Positions 42,937-51,710 of a stretch of DNA of 64,000 nt are shown piece by piece. Positions within the stretch are counted from its first letter, which is position 1. Every line of letters starts with the position of its first letter. Location of the stretch: positions 1,674,001 through 1,738,000 of the forward strand of contig NZ_CP024160.1 of assembly GCF_002736145.1 (NCBI RefSeq), read 5' to 3'. The notes below the pieces were generated by a model that worked only from the letters and a program-made list of their open reading frames with translations, was not told the origin of the DNA and did not search any database. The stretch is from Collinsella aerofaciens. Lineage in GTDB: Bacteria > Actinomycetota > Coriobacteriia > Coriobacteriales > Coriobacteriaceae. The position numbers and the translations under genes are program-made.

Positions 42937-44207
42937 CTCCATTGACCGTTCTGGAAAATCACAACTTCACGTCCATCAGGCGTAATGCCCGTAATATCGA
43001 TGTCGTCCGTGCCAATCATAAAATCGACGTGCGTGCTCGAGACGTTAACGCCATGCTCCAGGAGCTCCTCCTTGGACATGTCATACCCACCTTCGATGCA
43101 TTCGGGGAAACCGACACCCAGCGCGAGATGGCAGCTGGCGTTCTCATCATAGAGCGTGTCATAGAATAGAACGCCACTTTCACGGATCGGCGTGTTCTTG
43201 GAGATAAGCGCGACCTCACCCAGATGAGCGGCACCTTCATCGGTGTCAATAATGCTCGCAAGCGTCGCCTTACCCACGCGGGCATCGTAGTCCACTACGC
43301 GGCCCGCCTCAAACTTAATCCAAAAATCGTCAACCTTGTTACCGTGGTGAATGAGCGGCATAGCCGAATACACGATACCGTCGGCACGCATACGGTCAGG
43401 CGAGGTGAAGACTTCCTCGGTGGGAATGTTGGGGAAGAAGGGGTGCCCATCGGGCGTCTTGCCCTTGCCGCCGGCCCACTCGTGACCTTTCGTCATGCCG
43501 ATCGTCAGATCGGTTCCATTTGCCGAGGTGTAATGCAGGTAGTCGAAACGATTGTCGTTCAGGAAACGCAGGTTCTTTTCGAATGCGGCGTCATGGAGTT
43601 CCCAGTCGCTCTCCGGGTCCTGGCCATCGGCGCGAGCGGTGTGCAGAATCGCATTCCACAGCTTATAGATTGCAACCTCATCGGCGTCTCCCGGGAACAC
43701 CTCGCGCGCCCAGGCGACGACCGGCGCGCCGGCGATGCACCACGGGTTGATGTTGTAGTCCAGTCCGCGGCGGAAGACCTTGCACTGCGTGTTCCTTGCC
43801 TTAGAAGCTGCAGCAGGCTTAGCGGGATCGATGCCCTTCAGAGCCGCAGGGTCCGCGCCCTCGATAAAGATAAAGCAGGCGCCGTCCTGGGCCAACGAAT
43901 CCAGCTGCATGCGCTTCCACTCGGGCGTCTGCTCAAAATAGCTTTTCTCGACATGCTCGTACGTGAGCCTCGTCACGGCATCATCGGCCCAAATGACCGT
44001 CACGTGGCCGGCGCCGGCAGCATAGGCCTCCGCGACCACCACGCGCGCAAACGGCGCGCACTCGACCGGAGACTGAACGACGACCTCCTGGCCGGGCTTG
44101 ACGTTTACGCCCTTGCGGACGACCAGGCGCGCGTAGTTTTTAATCTTGGGCTCCAGGGCCTTCATGCCCTCCAGAGCCTCTTCGACCGTCAGGGCAGCTC
44201 GAATCAT
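42927..44207 (-). CDS. M29-family metal-dependent aminopeptidase
   Basis: 426 residues from ATG 44207, chosen because GGAG lies six bases upstream; an ATG 12 bases earlier is an alternative. M29 enzymes (AmpS, PepS, aminopeptidase T) are cytoplasmic exopeptidases with a two-metal site. Ligand candidates appear in order: Glu in TEEVFTSPDR, Glu in HLGEVALI, His in CHLALG, and His/Asp in STHVDFMIG. The N-terminal domain with VKPGQEVVVQSPVE is also typical. It is monocistronic, between the terminator of the purC operon and tRNA-Lys. Confidence 0.93.
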   Translation of the reverse strand: MIRAALTVEEALEGMKALEPKIKNYARLVVRKGVNVKPGQEVVVQSPVECAPFARVVVAEAYAAGAGHVTVIWADDAVTRLTYEHVEKSYFEQTPEWKRMQLDSLAQDGACFIFIEGADPAALKGIDPAKPAAASKARNTQCKVFRRGLDYNINPWCIAGAPVVAWAREVFPGDADEVAIYKLWNAILHTARADGQDPESDWELHDAAFEKNLRFLNDNRFDYLHYTSANGTDLTIGMTKGHEWAGGKGKTPDGHPFFPNIPTEEVFTSPDRMRADGIVYSAMPLIHHGNKVDDFWIKFEAGRVVDYDARVGKATLASIIDTDEGAAHLGEVALISKNTPIRESGVLFYDTLYDENASCHLALGVGFPECIEGGYDMSKEELLEHGVNVSSTHVDFMIGTDDIDITGITPDGREVVIFQNGQWSWE

Positions 44208-44235
44208 GTGCCACTCCATCTATCTATAGAACAGT

Positions 44236-44267
44236 AAAAAGGCGCGCCGCAAAAACGACGCGCCTTA
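44236..44267 (-). terminator. Terminator of the purC operon
   Basis: AAGGCGCG pairs with CGCGCCTT; TTTTTAC follows on the minus strand. Confidence 0.85.
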
Positions 44268-44296
44268 TATCTTAGCGATAAGTATGTATGCAAACG

Positions 44297-44872
44297 CTAC
44301 TTCTTCTTGGAGTCCTTCTTGTCCTCCTCGGCAGCCGAGCGCTCGATAAGAGCGTTGAGCTTATTGTCGGACATGCCCTCGGCCTGCGTGCGGTACATGT
44401 TGCGCAGGGGACGAATACGAACGAAGTCGTAGATAAAGTCACCCAAAATGACGACGTAGGACAAAACGATGCCGACCATCTGGACGGGGCTGGACACCAT
44501 GCCAGCGGGAGCGAAGTACAGCGAAGCCCAAATGGCCACGACGAGCACCATGCCGATAGTGAGCACGGCCCACCAGATGCGGCGGCGCTTGGTGTAGTCC
44601 TCATCCTGCTTGAGAAGGATATTCGACACCGTGTAGATGCGGTCCTCCTTGGCGCGCTGCTTAGCCTTGCGGGCGCGCTTCTCCTCTTTAGAGAGGCCCT
44701 CGAGGTTCTCGCCCTTCTCGAGCTCTTTGCGGCGTGCCTTAGACGAAGCCGGCACGACGCGGACAGAGCTCGCTGCCTGACGGGCGGGCTTGGCGGATGC
44801 GGCGGACTTGCGCGCAACCCCGGTAACCTCGTGGGATTGCGTGCGCTTGTTCGTGGCGCTACGGGTACTCAC
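44297..44872 (-). CDS. Conserved-type membrane protein of unknown function, coupled to purC
   Basis: 191 residues. The start is a GTG placed directly after the purC stop codon, with AAGGAG inside the end of purC. Residues 1-90 are basic and charged, probably helical (KEEKRARKAKQRAKEDR). Two transmembrane helices follow (about 99-120 and 130-150), then a charged C-terminal tail ending KKDSKKK. The layout recalls actinobacterial DUF3043-type proteins, but I cannot confirm that. No link to purine synthesis is implied beyond co-transcription. Confidence 0.7.
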   Translation of the reverse strand: MSTRSATNKRTQSHEVTGVARKSAASAKPARQAASSVRVVPASSKARRKELEKGENLEGLSKEEKRARKAKQRAKEDRIYTVSNILLKQDEDYTKRRRIWWAVLTIGMVLVVAIWASLYFAPAGMVSSPVQMVGIVLSYVVILGDFIYDFVRIRPLRNMYRTQAEGMSDNKLNALIERSAAEEDKKDSKKK

Positions 44873-45760
44873 TTATGCGTTCTCCTTCATGCTTGTGAAC
44901 TGGGAGCCCGTAATGATCTGGAAGGCCTCGCGATAGCGCTCGGACGTGCCATCGATGACCTCGGCGGGCAGGTGCGGGGTCTCCCCCGTCATATCCCAGT
45001 TGGCCTTGAGCCAATTGCGGACGAATTGTTTGTCGTAGCTAGGCTGGATCTTGCCCTCCTCGTAGCTGGCAGCAGGCCAGAAACGGCTGGAGTCGGGCGT
45101 GAGGCACTCGTCGATCAGCGTGACCTTGCCATCGATGACACCGAACTCGAACTTGGTGTCGGCGATGATGATGCCACGGGTCGCGGCGTACTCGGCAGCG
45201 GCCTTGTAGATCTTGAGAGACAGGTCGCGAATCTGCGTGGCGATGTCCTCGCCAACGATCTCGCAGCAACGCTCGAACGAGATGTTCTCGTCATGGTCAC
45301 CGATCTCGGCCTTCGTGGAGGGCGTGAACAGCGGTTCGGGAAGCTTGGAAGCCTCGGTCAGGCCCTCAGGCAGTTGGATGCCGCAGACGGTGCCGTTCTC
45401 GTCGTAGGTCTTCTTGCCCGAACCGGTCAGATAGCCGCGGACGATGCACTCGATAGGAATCGTCTGCGCCTTCTTGACCAGCATGGCGCGACCAGCGAGA
45501 TAGTCACGGTACTCAGCAAACTCCTCGGGGAAATCCGCCGGGTCGATGGAGACGAGGTGGTTGGGAACGATGTCGGCAAACTTATCGAACCAGAATGCCG
45601 AGATGCGGTTGAGCACCTCTCCCTTAAACGGAATCTCGTCGGGAAGAATAAAGTCGAACGCAGAAATGCGGTCGGTGGCGACCATCAGCAGGTTTTCACC
45701 GGCATCATAGATATCACGAACCTTGCCACGGGAATCCGGACGACGCTCCATCGTTGTCAC
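44873..45760 (-). CDS. purC: Phosphoribosylaminoimidazole-succinocarboxamide synthase
   Basis: 295 residues starting at GTG 45760, which has AAGGAG eight bases upstream; another GTG at 45769 overlaps that site and is less likely. PurC joins aspartate to CAIR using ATP in de novo purine synthesis. RGKVRDIYDAGENLLMVATDRISAFD at the N-terminus, IECIVRGYLTGSG, IIADTKFEFG and DECLTPDSSRFW are signature segments. It is followed without a gap by a membrane-protein gene. purB is about 8 kb away on the same strand as a separate unit. Confidence 0.96.
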   Translation of the reverse strand: MTTMERRPDSRGKVRDIYDAGENLLMVATDRISAFDFILPDEIPFKGEVLNRISAFWFDKFADIVPNHLVSIDPADFPEEFAEYRDYLAGRAMLVKKAQTIPIECIVRGYLTGSGKKTYDENGTVCGIQLPEGLTEASKLPEPLFTPSTKAEIGDHDENISFERCCEIVGEDIATQIRDLSLKIYKAAAEYAATRGIIIADTKFEFGVIDGKVTLIDECLTPDSSRFWPAASYEEGKIQPSYDKQFVRNWLKANWDMTGETPHLPAEVIDGTSERYREAFQIITGSQFTSMKENA

Positions 45761-45791
45761 GTGAGTCACTCCTTACCAAAATACGACAGTA

Positions 45792-45811
45792 ATGCGGGTT
45801 CTTTCCCGCAT
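45792..45811 (-). terminator. Possible terminator after the histidine-kinase gene
   Basis: ATGCGGG pairs with CCCGCAT around six bases. T residues follow better on the plus strand, so the direction is uncertain. Confidence 0.4.
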
Positions 45812-45869
45812 GTTTTCGCAAACTCGGAGCGGCAGGGACGAAACCCCTCCTTCACCGAATAGCGAAAAG

Positions 45870-47435
45870 CTAGTGCTCCATTGTAGTAGATGCCGCGTCC
45901 GCCGTGTGCTCGCGAGGCAGATGAATCGTAAAAGTCGTACCCTTTCCAAGCTCCGACTCCACGGAAATATAGCCATGGTGGCGCTCGACGATTTGCTTGG
46001 TCACGGCGAGGCCCACGCCCAGACCGCCCGCCTCGCGGGCGCGGCTGGCGTCGGCACGCCAAAAACGTCCGAAAATACGCGACAGGTCTTCCTTGGCGAT
46101 ACCGATGCCGGTATCAGAAACGGCGATGCTGACGTGTTTGCGGTCACTGAGCACCGACACCACGACCCAACCGCCCTCGGGGGTGTAGCGCATGGCGTTG
46201 CTCATGAGATTGATGACGCATTGTGTGATCATGTCGGGATCGGCTTCGACGACATCGTCGTGACCTTGGGTCTCGTCAGCAAAGCGCAAGCGCAGATCGC
46301 GGTCGACAAACAGGCGCTCCTGGGCATTGACGATGGAACGCACGAAAGGAACCATGTCCACCGGCTCAAGGTTGAGCGGAGCCGTGCTGTTTTCCATGCG
46401 CGACAGGTCGAGCATCTGCTGCACCAGACGAGCCAGGCGACGCGTCTCGGAAGCAACGGTCTCCAAATGCTCATCGTCGGTGGGATACACGCCATCCTGC
46501 ATGGCCTCGACCGTTGCGAGCATGGCCATAAGCGGCGTGCGAAGCTCGTGTGCAACGTCTGAAGTCAGGCGCTTCTCGTGTTTCATATCCTTCTCGAGCG
46601 AAGTGGCCATCTCATCGAAGGTCTCACCCAGCTGATCGATCTCGTCATCACCGCGCAGTCCCGTGCGAGCCGACAGGTCGCCGTCACGGATTTGCTTTGC
46701 GGTACTGGTGATGCGATGAATCGGCTTGGTGAGCATGCGCGACACGAGCGATCCGATAGCGACCGAAATGCAGATTGCAACAACCGCGGCGAGGGCCATG
46801 GCGTTAAAGGTCTTCTCCCTAAACGCAGAGTCCGCCTTGGTGAGCAGAGCGTCGGAGCCGATGGCCCACAGCTTTACCTGTCCGACATGCTCGCCGGAAG
46901 ACGTTACAATCTCGACGTTAGCAACGCTATCGGAGTCGGTTGGAGCAGACGAGACCGGGCTATGCGATGCCCTCTTGCCGCTCGTGTCGTCGGTCGTAGC
47001 CTGGTTTTCGCGTACATCGGCGGTGGCGCTTGCCGAGGGCCAGGAATCGTCATAAACGATCACGCCCTTTTTATTGACGACCTGCATGCCCAGATCGTCG
47101 GAAACCAAACTCGACGTTGCGACCGTGCGCAGTTCTCCCGCGGTCCAAGAGCCGTTTTCCTCATATGAGGTCGCCAACTTCTCGGCAGCGGAATTTGCGA
47201 TTTCGACGATATTGGAGCGCGTGTAATCCGAAAAGACCGTGCCCCACACAACAGAGACCACGCCCACCAGCACCAATACCGTCATGAGCGATGTCAGAGC
47301 AAAAGCAAGTGCCATGCGCGAGGGATAGCTCATCGTTGGCCGTGAATCGGAACGAGGCGTGTTCCAACTAGCCTTGGAACCCGCCTCGCTCTCCTGCTTG
47401 TGCTTTTGTCCGATTTCAAAGCGCGCAGGTGTCAT
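45870..47435 (-). CDS. Sensor histidine kinase with HAMP domain
   Basis: 521 residues, start preceded by AGGGA, 11 bases after the response-regulator stop. Helices at about 41-64 and 212-232 enclose an extracytoplasmic sensor of about 145 residues with no recognised fold. A HAMP domain follows (232-285), then HisKA with the phospho-acceptor His296 in DVAHELRTPL, and a HATPase domain with NLMSNAMRYTPEGG, DTGIGIAKEDLSRIFGRFWR and GGLGVGLAV. It should phosphorylate the upstream regulator. The signal is unknown. Confidence 0.94.
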   Translation of the reverse strand: MTPARFEIGQKHKQESEAGSKASWNTPRSDSRPTMSYPSRMALAFALTSLMTVLVLVGVVSVVWGTVFSDYTRSNIVEIANSAAEKLATSYEENGSWTAGELRTVATSSLVSDDLGMQVVNKKGVIVYDDSWPSASATADVRENQATTDDTSGKRASHSPVSSAPTDSDSVANVEIVTSSGEHVGQVKLWAIGSDALLTKADSAFREKTFNAMALAAVVAICISVAIGSLVSRMLTKPIHRITSTAKQIRDGDLSARTGLRGDDEIDQLGETFDEMATSLEKDMKHEKRLTSDVAHELRTPLMAMLATVEAMQDGVYPTDDEHLETVASETRRLARLVQQMLDLSRMENSTAPLNLEPVDMVPFVRSIVNAQERLFVDRDLRLRFADETQGHDDVVEADPDMITQCVINLMSNAMRYTPEGGWVVVSVLSDRKHVSIAVSDTGIGIAKEDLSRIFGRFWRADASRAREAGGLGVGLAVTKQIVERHHGYISVESELGKGTTFTIHLPREHTADAASTTMEH

Positions 47436-47446
47436 ATGTGATTTCC

Positions 47447-48169
47447 CTATTTCTCGTCCGACTTATCGGTCTTGGCCGGAGCCTCGAAGCGATAGCCGAC
47501 ACCGTGGACGGTGTAGAGCCACTTGGGCTTCTTGGGATCATCGCCCAGCTTGGCGCGAAGGTTCTTCACGTGGCTATCGATGGTGCGCTCATAGCCCTCA
47601 AAGTCGTACCCAAGCACCTTCTCGACCAGCTCCATACGGTTGTAGACACGGCCGGGATGACGAGCAAGCGTGGTGAGCAGCTTGAACTCGGAAGCCGTCA
47701 GATCGACTTCCTTGCCTTCGACCAAGATCTTGTGGCCCGAGATATCGATGACCAGATCGCCGAAGTCGAGTACCTCGACGGCGGGCTCGTCGGCCTGATG
47801 GGCACGACGGAACAGGGCGCGTACGCGGGCGACAAGCTCGCGCGGCGAGAACGGCTTAATCAGGTAGTCGTCGGCGCCGAGCTCAAGACCGATAATACGG
47901 TCCTCGATCTCGCCCTTGGCAGTCAGCATGATGATGGGAACATCCGAGGTATCGCGAATGGTGCGGCAAACGCGCTCGCCGGGGATCTTGGGGAGCATAA
48001 GATCGAGCACGACCAAGTCGAACTGATGCTTCTCGAACTCCTCGATCGCGGACTGGCCGTCGCCGACGCCCACAACCCAGTAGCCTTCGCGCTCGAGATA
48101 GGCAGCGACGGCGTCACGGATTGCCTTCTCATCCTCGACCAGCAGAATCTTTTTTGCATCTGAAGCCAT
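47447..48169 (-). CDS. OmpR/PhoB-family response regulator
   Basis: 240 residues from ATG 48169, GGGGGG upstream. Receiver domain 6-120 with phospho-acceptor Asp56 (VVLDLMLP), acidic pair Glu12/Asp13, the conserved Thr in MLTAKGE and Lys in LIKPFSPRELVARV. The C-terminal winged helix (about 140-230) contains LTASEFKLLTTLARHPGRV, GYERTIDSHVKNLRAKLGDD and YTVHGVGYRF. It is first in a two-gene operon with the kinase. Targets unknown. Confidence 0.95.
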   Translation of the reverse strand: MASDAKKILLVEDEKAIRDAVAAYLEREGYWVVGVGDGQSAIEEFEKHQFDLVVLDLMLPKIPGERVCRTIRDTSDVPIIMLTAKGEIEDRIIGLELGADDYLIKPFSPRELVARVRALFRRAHQADEPAVEVLDFGDLVIDISGHKILVEGKEVDLTASEFKLLTTLARHPGRVYNRMELVEKVLGYDFEGYERTIDSHVKNLRAKLGDDPKKPKWLYTVHGVGYRFEAPAKTDKSDEK

Positions 48170-48224
48170 AACACGGCCCCCCTGTCTCAATTAGCTAAGA
48201 ACAAGCCCATTTTAACGCACCTGA

Positions 48225-48263
48225 GCCCGCCGGATGCCACTATGACGCGGCAGCTCGGCGGGC
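48225..48263. terminator. Hairpin between the lipoprotein and response-regulator genes
   Basis: GCCCGCCG pairs with CGGCGGGC, with further pairing inside. It may end the lipoprotein transcript or shape a leader; no T run is adjacent. Confidence 0.4.
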
Positions 48264-48322
48264 GGTACTCACAATTACAACGCGTTTATTCCCCTGTTGG
48301 CGCCTTTTTAACCCCTCTAAGC

Positions 48323-49534
48323 TTAAAGAGAGAATAGGCGTGCAGCGACCGTCTCTGGTATACCCTGGCTGTTGCGCACCGTGGCGTACGTAAGGAATGA
48401 GTCCGATTTTCCCGCCGTAGCTGGATAATCACCATACTCCAAAGCGCGGTCGGGCGACAGCAGCGAACCATAGGTCTTGGCAGAGGTGTCGATCAGGAAA
48501 TGCGATGCCTGTACCTTAACAAGGTATTTATTCTTCTTGCCAGCCGCACATGCGAGAGGCTCGCGGGACAGGAAGAGGTACGGCCCTCCCTCATTACCGA
48601 TATACGTGCCCATGTTGCCCAAGCTGCCCACGCCACTATAGGTCGCCTCGATAGAAAACACGAAGGTATCGCCCATATATACGGCCTCGAAAGGCGAGAC
48701 TGACGAGGGAAGGACTAGCTGGGCACGTTTGGTGTTGTTGCCATCGGTCAGATCGATTGCCGTTATGCCGTAGTAGACGCCCTCGTCGTTGCGGACACGC
48801 GGCGAGATGGTCAAAATGCCGTCGCTCGCGCGTGGGGCCGACGCAAAGCGGCCCGTCGATTTCCAAATTGTCTCGGCCTTAGATTCATCAAGCGAGCGAC
48901 GATAGCAAAACGAATCGTTACTCGTTTTATTGCCGCCTGCCGAAGGCATTTTATACCAGATGACTGATGACCCGAACGCCGTAAACAGTGGCGGATCGTA
49001 GTCCTTGCCACCTCGATCGAGCTCAACCACGTCGCCAGAGAGCGAAGCGCCCGACAGATTTTGAGCGTAGAGCTTCCACGATGAATTGGCAAAGTTCATC
49101 TCAACCCACGCAAACACGCCATCGCCAGCACGGACATCGTAAAAAGCATATCCCGTGCCCTCGATAGGATCCTCAATTAATGTGGTAAGTGAGCCATCGC
49201 CCAGGTTGAGCACACCGAGTGTGTTGGCGTGCAGTGCCGATGCGGGCGCCATCATTGCCGCAGCATAGTCACCCTCGCAGTAGTACAGCAACGTGCCCAG
49301 CGGCAGCGTCCACGATGCCACCGGCTCAAGATCGATGTCGACTGCCTCGTACTCATCCGTAATCGAGATGATCTTGGAATCGTCCTTGATAACCTGCGGC
49401 TCGCCAGCGGCATCATCACTGGTGCCTGTTTTTTTCGAACATCCGGCAAGCACCGTGGCAGCGCCCGCGGCAGCTCCACCGAGCACAAAGCCGCGGCGCG
49501 ATATTCCGTTCTTGATGTGGTCGGCGATACCCAT
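48323..49534 (-). CDS. Tat-type lipoprotein of unknown function
   Basis: 403 residues. ATG 49534 overlaps the TAA of the upstream gene by one base. The N-terminus SRRGFVLGGAAAGAATVLAG carries two arginines, a hydrophobic core and the lipobox cysteine Cys32. It is likely exported folded and lipid-anchored. The rest is repetitive beta-strand-like sequence with WSTGRF-type segments, suggesting a beta-propeller, without a recognised family (inference). It probably works at the cell surface; ligand unknown. Confidence 0.75.
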   Translation of the reverse strand: MGIADHIKNGISRRGFVLGGAAAGAATVLAGCSKKTGTSDDAAGEPQVIKDDSKIISITDEYEAVDIDLEPVASWTLPLGTLLYYCEGDYAAAMMAPASALHANTLGVLNLGDGSLTTLIEDPIEGTGYAFYDVRAGDGVFAWVEMNFANSSWKLYAQNLSGASLSGDVVELDRGGKDYDPPLFTAFGSSVIWYKMPSAGGNKTSNDSFCYRRSLDESKAETIWKSTGRFASAPRASDGILTISPRVRNDEGVYYGITAIDLTDGNNTKRAQLVLPSSVSPFEAVYMGDTFVFSIEATYSGVGSLGNMGTYIGNEGGPYLFLSREPLACAAGKKNKYLVKVQASHFLIDTSAKTYGSLLSPDRALEYGDYPATAGKSDSFLTYATVRNSQGIPETVAARLFSL

Positions 49535-49797
49535 TAGGCGATCTCGGCGCGGGCGGCCTCGATAGCGCGCGTAAGCTGATCGGCGCAAGAGGTCTTCTTC
49601 ATGCCGCAGGTATTGCCGGCAAGAACCTCGATCACACGGTCGGCAGGAGCGCCCTCGACCAGTTTGGAGATGGCCTTGAGGTTGCCATCGCAGCCGCCGG
49701 TAAACTCGACGCCCAGTACCTTGCTGCCGTCGTCGGAAAGATTGAGATGGATATTGCGAGAGCACACGCCCTGAGGCTTGTAGTCAAAGCTAATCAT
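49534..49797 (-). CDS. TSCPD-domain protein (TIGR03905-like)
   Basis: 87 residues, AGGGGA upstream. TSCPD domains resemble a C-terminal part of some ribonucleotide reductases, but stand-alone versions have no established function. Visible features: GVCSRNIHLNL, FTGGCDGNLKAISKLVEG, then GNTCGMKKTSCADQLTRAIE, with four cysteines that could bind a metal. It is translationally coupled to the lipoprotein gene (TAATG overlap). Confidence 0.82.
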   Translation of the reverse strand: MISFDYKPQGVCSRNIHLNLSDDGSKVLGVEFTGGCDGNLKAISKLVEGAPADRVIEVLAGNTCGMKKTSCADQLTRAIEAARAEIA

Positions 49798-49910
49798 TGA
49801 GATCCCCTCTCATAGAGAAATTTCAGATGTCTATTATCCCCGCCCGGGCCGATATAGTATCGCGGGCACCGATTCAACATCCTACGATGCACAAACCGGT
49901 GACTGCAATA

Positions 49911-51710
49911 CTAACGATTCGCGTCCTGAGCGTGAACTTCACGCTTCTCTTGATACATGTTATGGTCGGCAACGCGGTATATCTCGGCCAGCGTACAGCC
50001 GGGTGTCTCTACCGTCGCGATGCCAAATGACGCGCTGACGGCCAGCGCATCATCGCTCGCCGCAGCAAGACCGCGGCGAAGATCTTGCACCAATTGACGC
50101 GCGGACTCGCGATCAGTGTAGGGGCATATCAACAAAAACTCATCTCCACCAACGCGCATGGGCACAAACTTCTCGCCTGCCACCCGCCTCAATACAGACG
50201 CCGTACGCCGCAGCAACTCATCACCCATTTCGTGACCGTAAAGATCGTTGGTGCGCTTGAGGTGGTTGCAGTCCATCATGATCACACTCACGGGCAGGGA
50301 TTTGTTCACCGAGTCGTCGCCAAGGGACTCAAGGTAATTTCTATTGCGAAGCCCCGTCAGTTTATCCTGAAAAGAAAGCTCTTCGGCGCGCTTTGCCATC
50401 GAGATGTTATGCGTCGCCACGACGACCGATTCCAGTCGGCCCCGCTCATCGCGACGCTGCGGAACAACCTGCAGCGAATACCAAGCACCTCGGCAATCTC
50501 GCACCTTGGCATCCAAGTGCGGCACGCCCTCCATACGGTCCCGAAGCGTACTTGTATCTATAAGCTCCATGACCACTTCGCGGCTTTCGGGACTCACAAC
50601 GTCTCGACAAACCGTGTCCAAAAAGTCATATGCCTCGGTATGCTCAGCAAATATTTTCGCCATCGACGGCGACATGTTAATTCCCTCGATCTCGACCGTA
50701 TCGAGATGCAACAGGAAGGTCGACTCATACGCAGAACTGATGGCATTGATGATGCCGAGCTGCTTGTCCTTTTCGGCCAAGTTGCGACGGTCGGCAATAG
50801 TGCGCACCAACAGCACTACGACCCAAAACGCCAGGCACGCCAGCACGCCGGCAGCGACAAATGCAATCCTGCCAGACATGACCTCAGATTTGGGGTAGAG
50901 CGCAAACAGGCGGTAGTCCTTATACGCCGCACGCACGGCATACCAGGTAGTTCCCTGATATTCGACGCGCGTTAGGCTTTCGTCTTTCCAGTCAGTTCCG
51001 CTATCGGCAAGAAGTCGGGCAAGGGCTATATCGACGGTCGAATCGTTTGAGGATACGATTTGCGCATCGCGCATCACGAGCACCGTTGGACCCTGATGGA
51101 ACGTGTTGTTCACGAGCACGTCGGCGATAACGTATGAATAGTCATCGGAGGGCTCAGCCGCAAGCGATTGATACCCCAACGCCACCCCATCACCGTACGG
51201 AATGGCACTCACGGCAAAGTCGACGCCGCGACGCTCTACGACGGTCGAGTAGGACACTTTGGAGCCTCGATACATCGATGCGACCGGCGAACAGGCCAGC
51301 TCCTCTCGCCACAGCATCAGAGGATCGCGACCGTCGACATCGTAATGAGCGGCCATATGGCCGTCGGCGTCCATGACCAACATTCCCGAAAGACACTCGG
51401 TATGGACATATTCCTCGACCAGATCGTCGTTGACTTCAACGCGATCAGGCGGCAAGAACGCCGCAAACGACTCGAGCGCAGCATCCAAATTGTGCGTCGC
51501 CTCGGTTTTTCTTCCCTGTTCATATCGGTCATATTTTTTGCAGGCGTTTTTTAGAAACACCATGGTTTCCTGGCCAAACCCAAGCGTTTTATCGAGACAG
51601 CGATGCGTGCCGACCATGTAGAGCAAACTCAATAGGACAACGCTGGCCACAACGCCGATAGCCGCGGCGACCAAACCCTTTCGACGCAAGCGGCACTTGT
51701 CATTTGTCAT
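49911..51710 (-). CDS. Membrane-bound diguanylate cyclase (GGDEF protein)
   Basis: 599 residues. ATGA overlap with the binding-protein gene upstream. Helices at about 13-33 and 282-302 enclose an extracytoplasmic sensor region. Then comes a PAS-like segment (about 320-435) and a GGDEF domain (about 437-590) with FQDKLTGLRNRNYLE and the intact active-site motif RVGGDEF. No RxxD inhibitory site is visible five residues before it. It should make cyclic di-GMP from GTP. Its pairing with a solute-binding protein suggests ligand-controlled signalling. Confidence 0.9.
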   Translation of the reverse strand: MTNDKCRLRRKGLVAAAIGVVASVVLLSLLYMVGTHRCLDKTLGFGQETMVFLKNACKKYDRYEQGRKTEATHNLDAALESFAAFLPPDRVEVNDDLVEEYVHTECLSGMLVMDADGHMAAHYDVDGRDPLMLWREELACSPVASMYRGSKVSYSTVVERRGVDFAVSAIPYGDGVALGYQSLAAEPSDDYSYVIADVLVNNTFHQGPTVLVMRDAQIVSSNDSTVDIALARLLADSGTDWKDESLTRVEYQGTTWYAVRAAYKDYRLFALYPKSEVMSGRIAFVAAGVLACLAFWVVVLLVRTIADRRNLAEKDKQLGIINAISSAYESTFLLHLDTVEIEGINMSPSMAKIFAEHTEAYDFLDTVCRDVVSPESREVVMELIDTSTLRDRMEGVPHLDAKVRDCRGAWYSLQVVPQRRDERGRLESVVVATHNISMAKRAEELSFQDKLTGLRNRNYLESLGDDSVNKSLPVSVIMMDCNHLKRTNDLYGHEMGDELLRRTASVLRRVAGEKFVPMRVGGDEFLLICPYTDRESARQLVQDLRRGLAAASDDALAVSASFGIATVETPGCTLAEIYRVADHNMYQEKREVHAQDANR

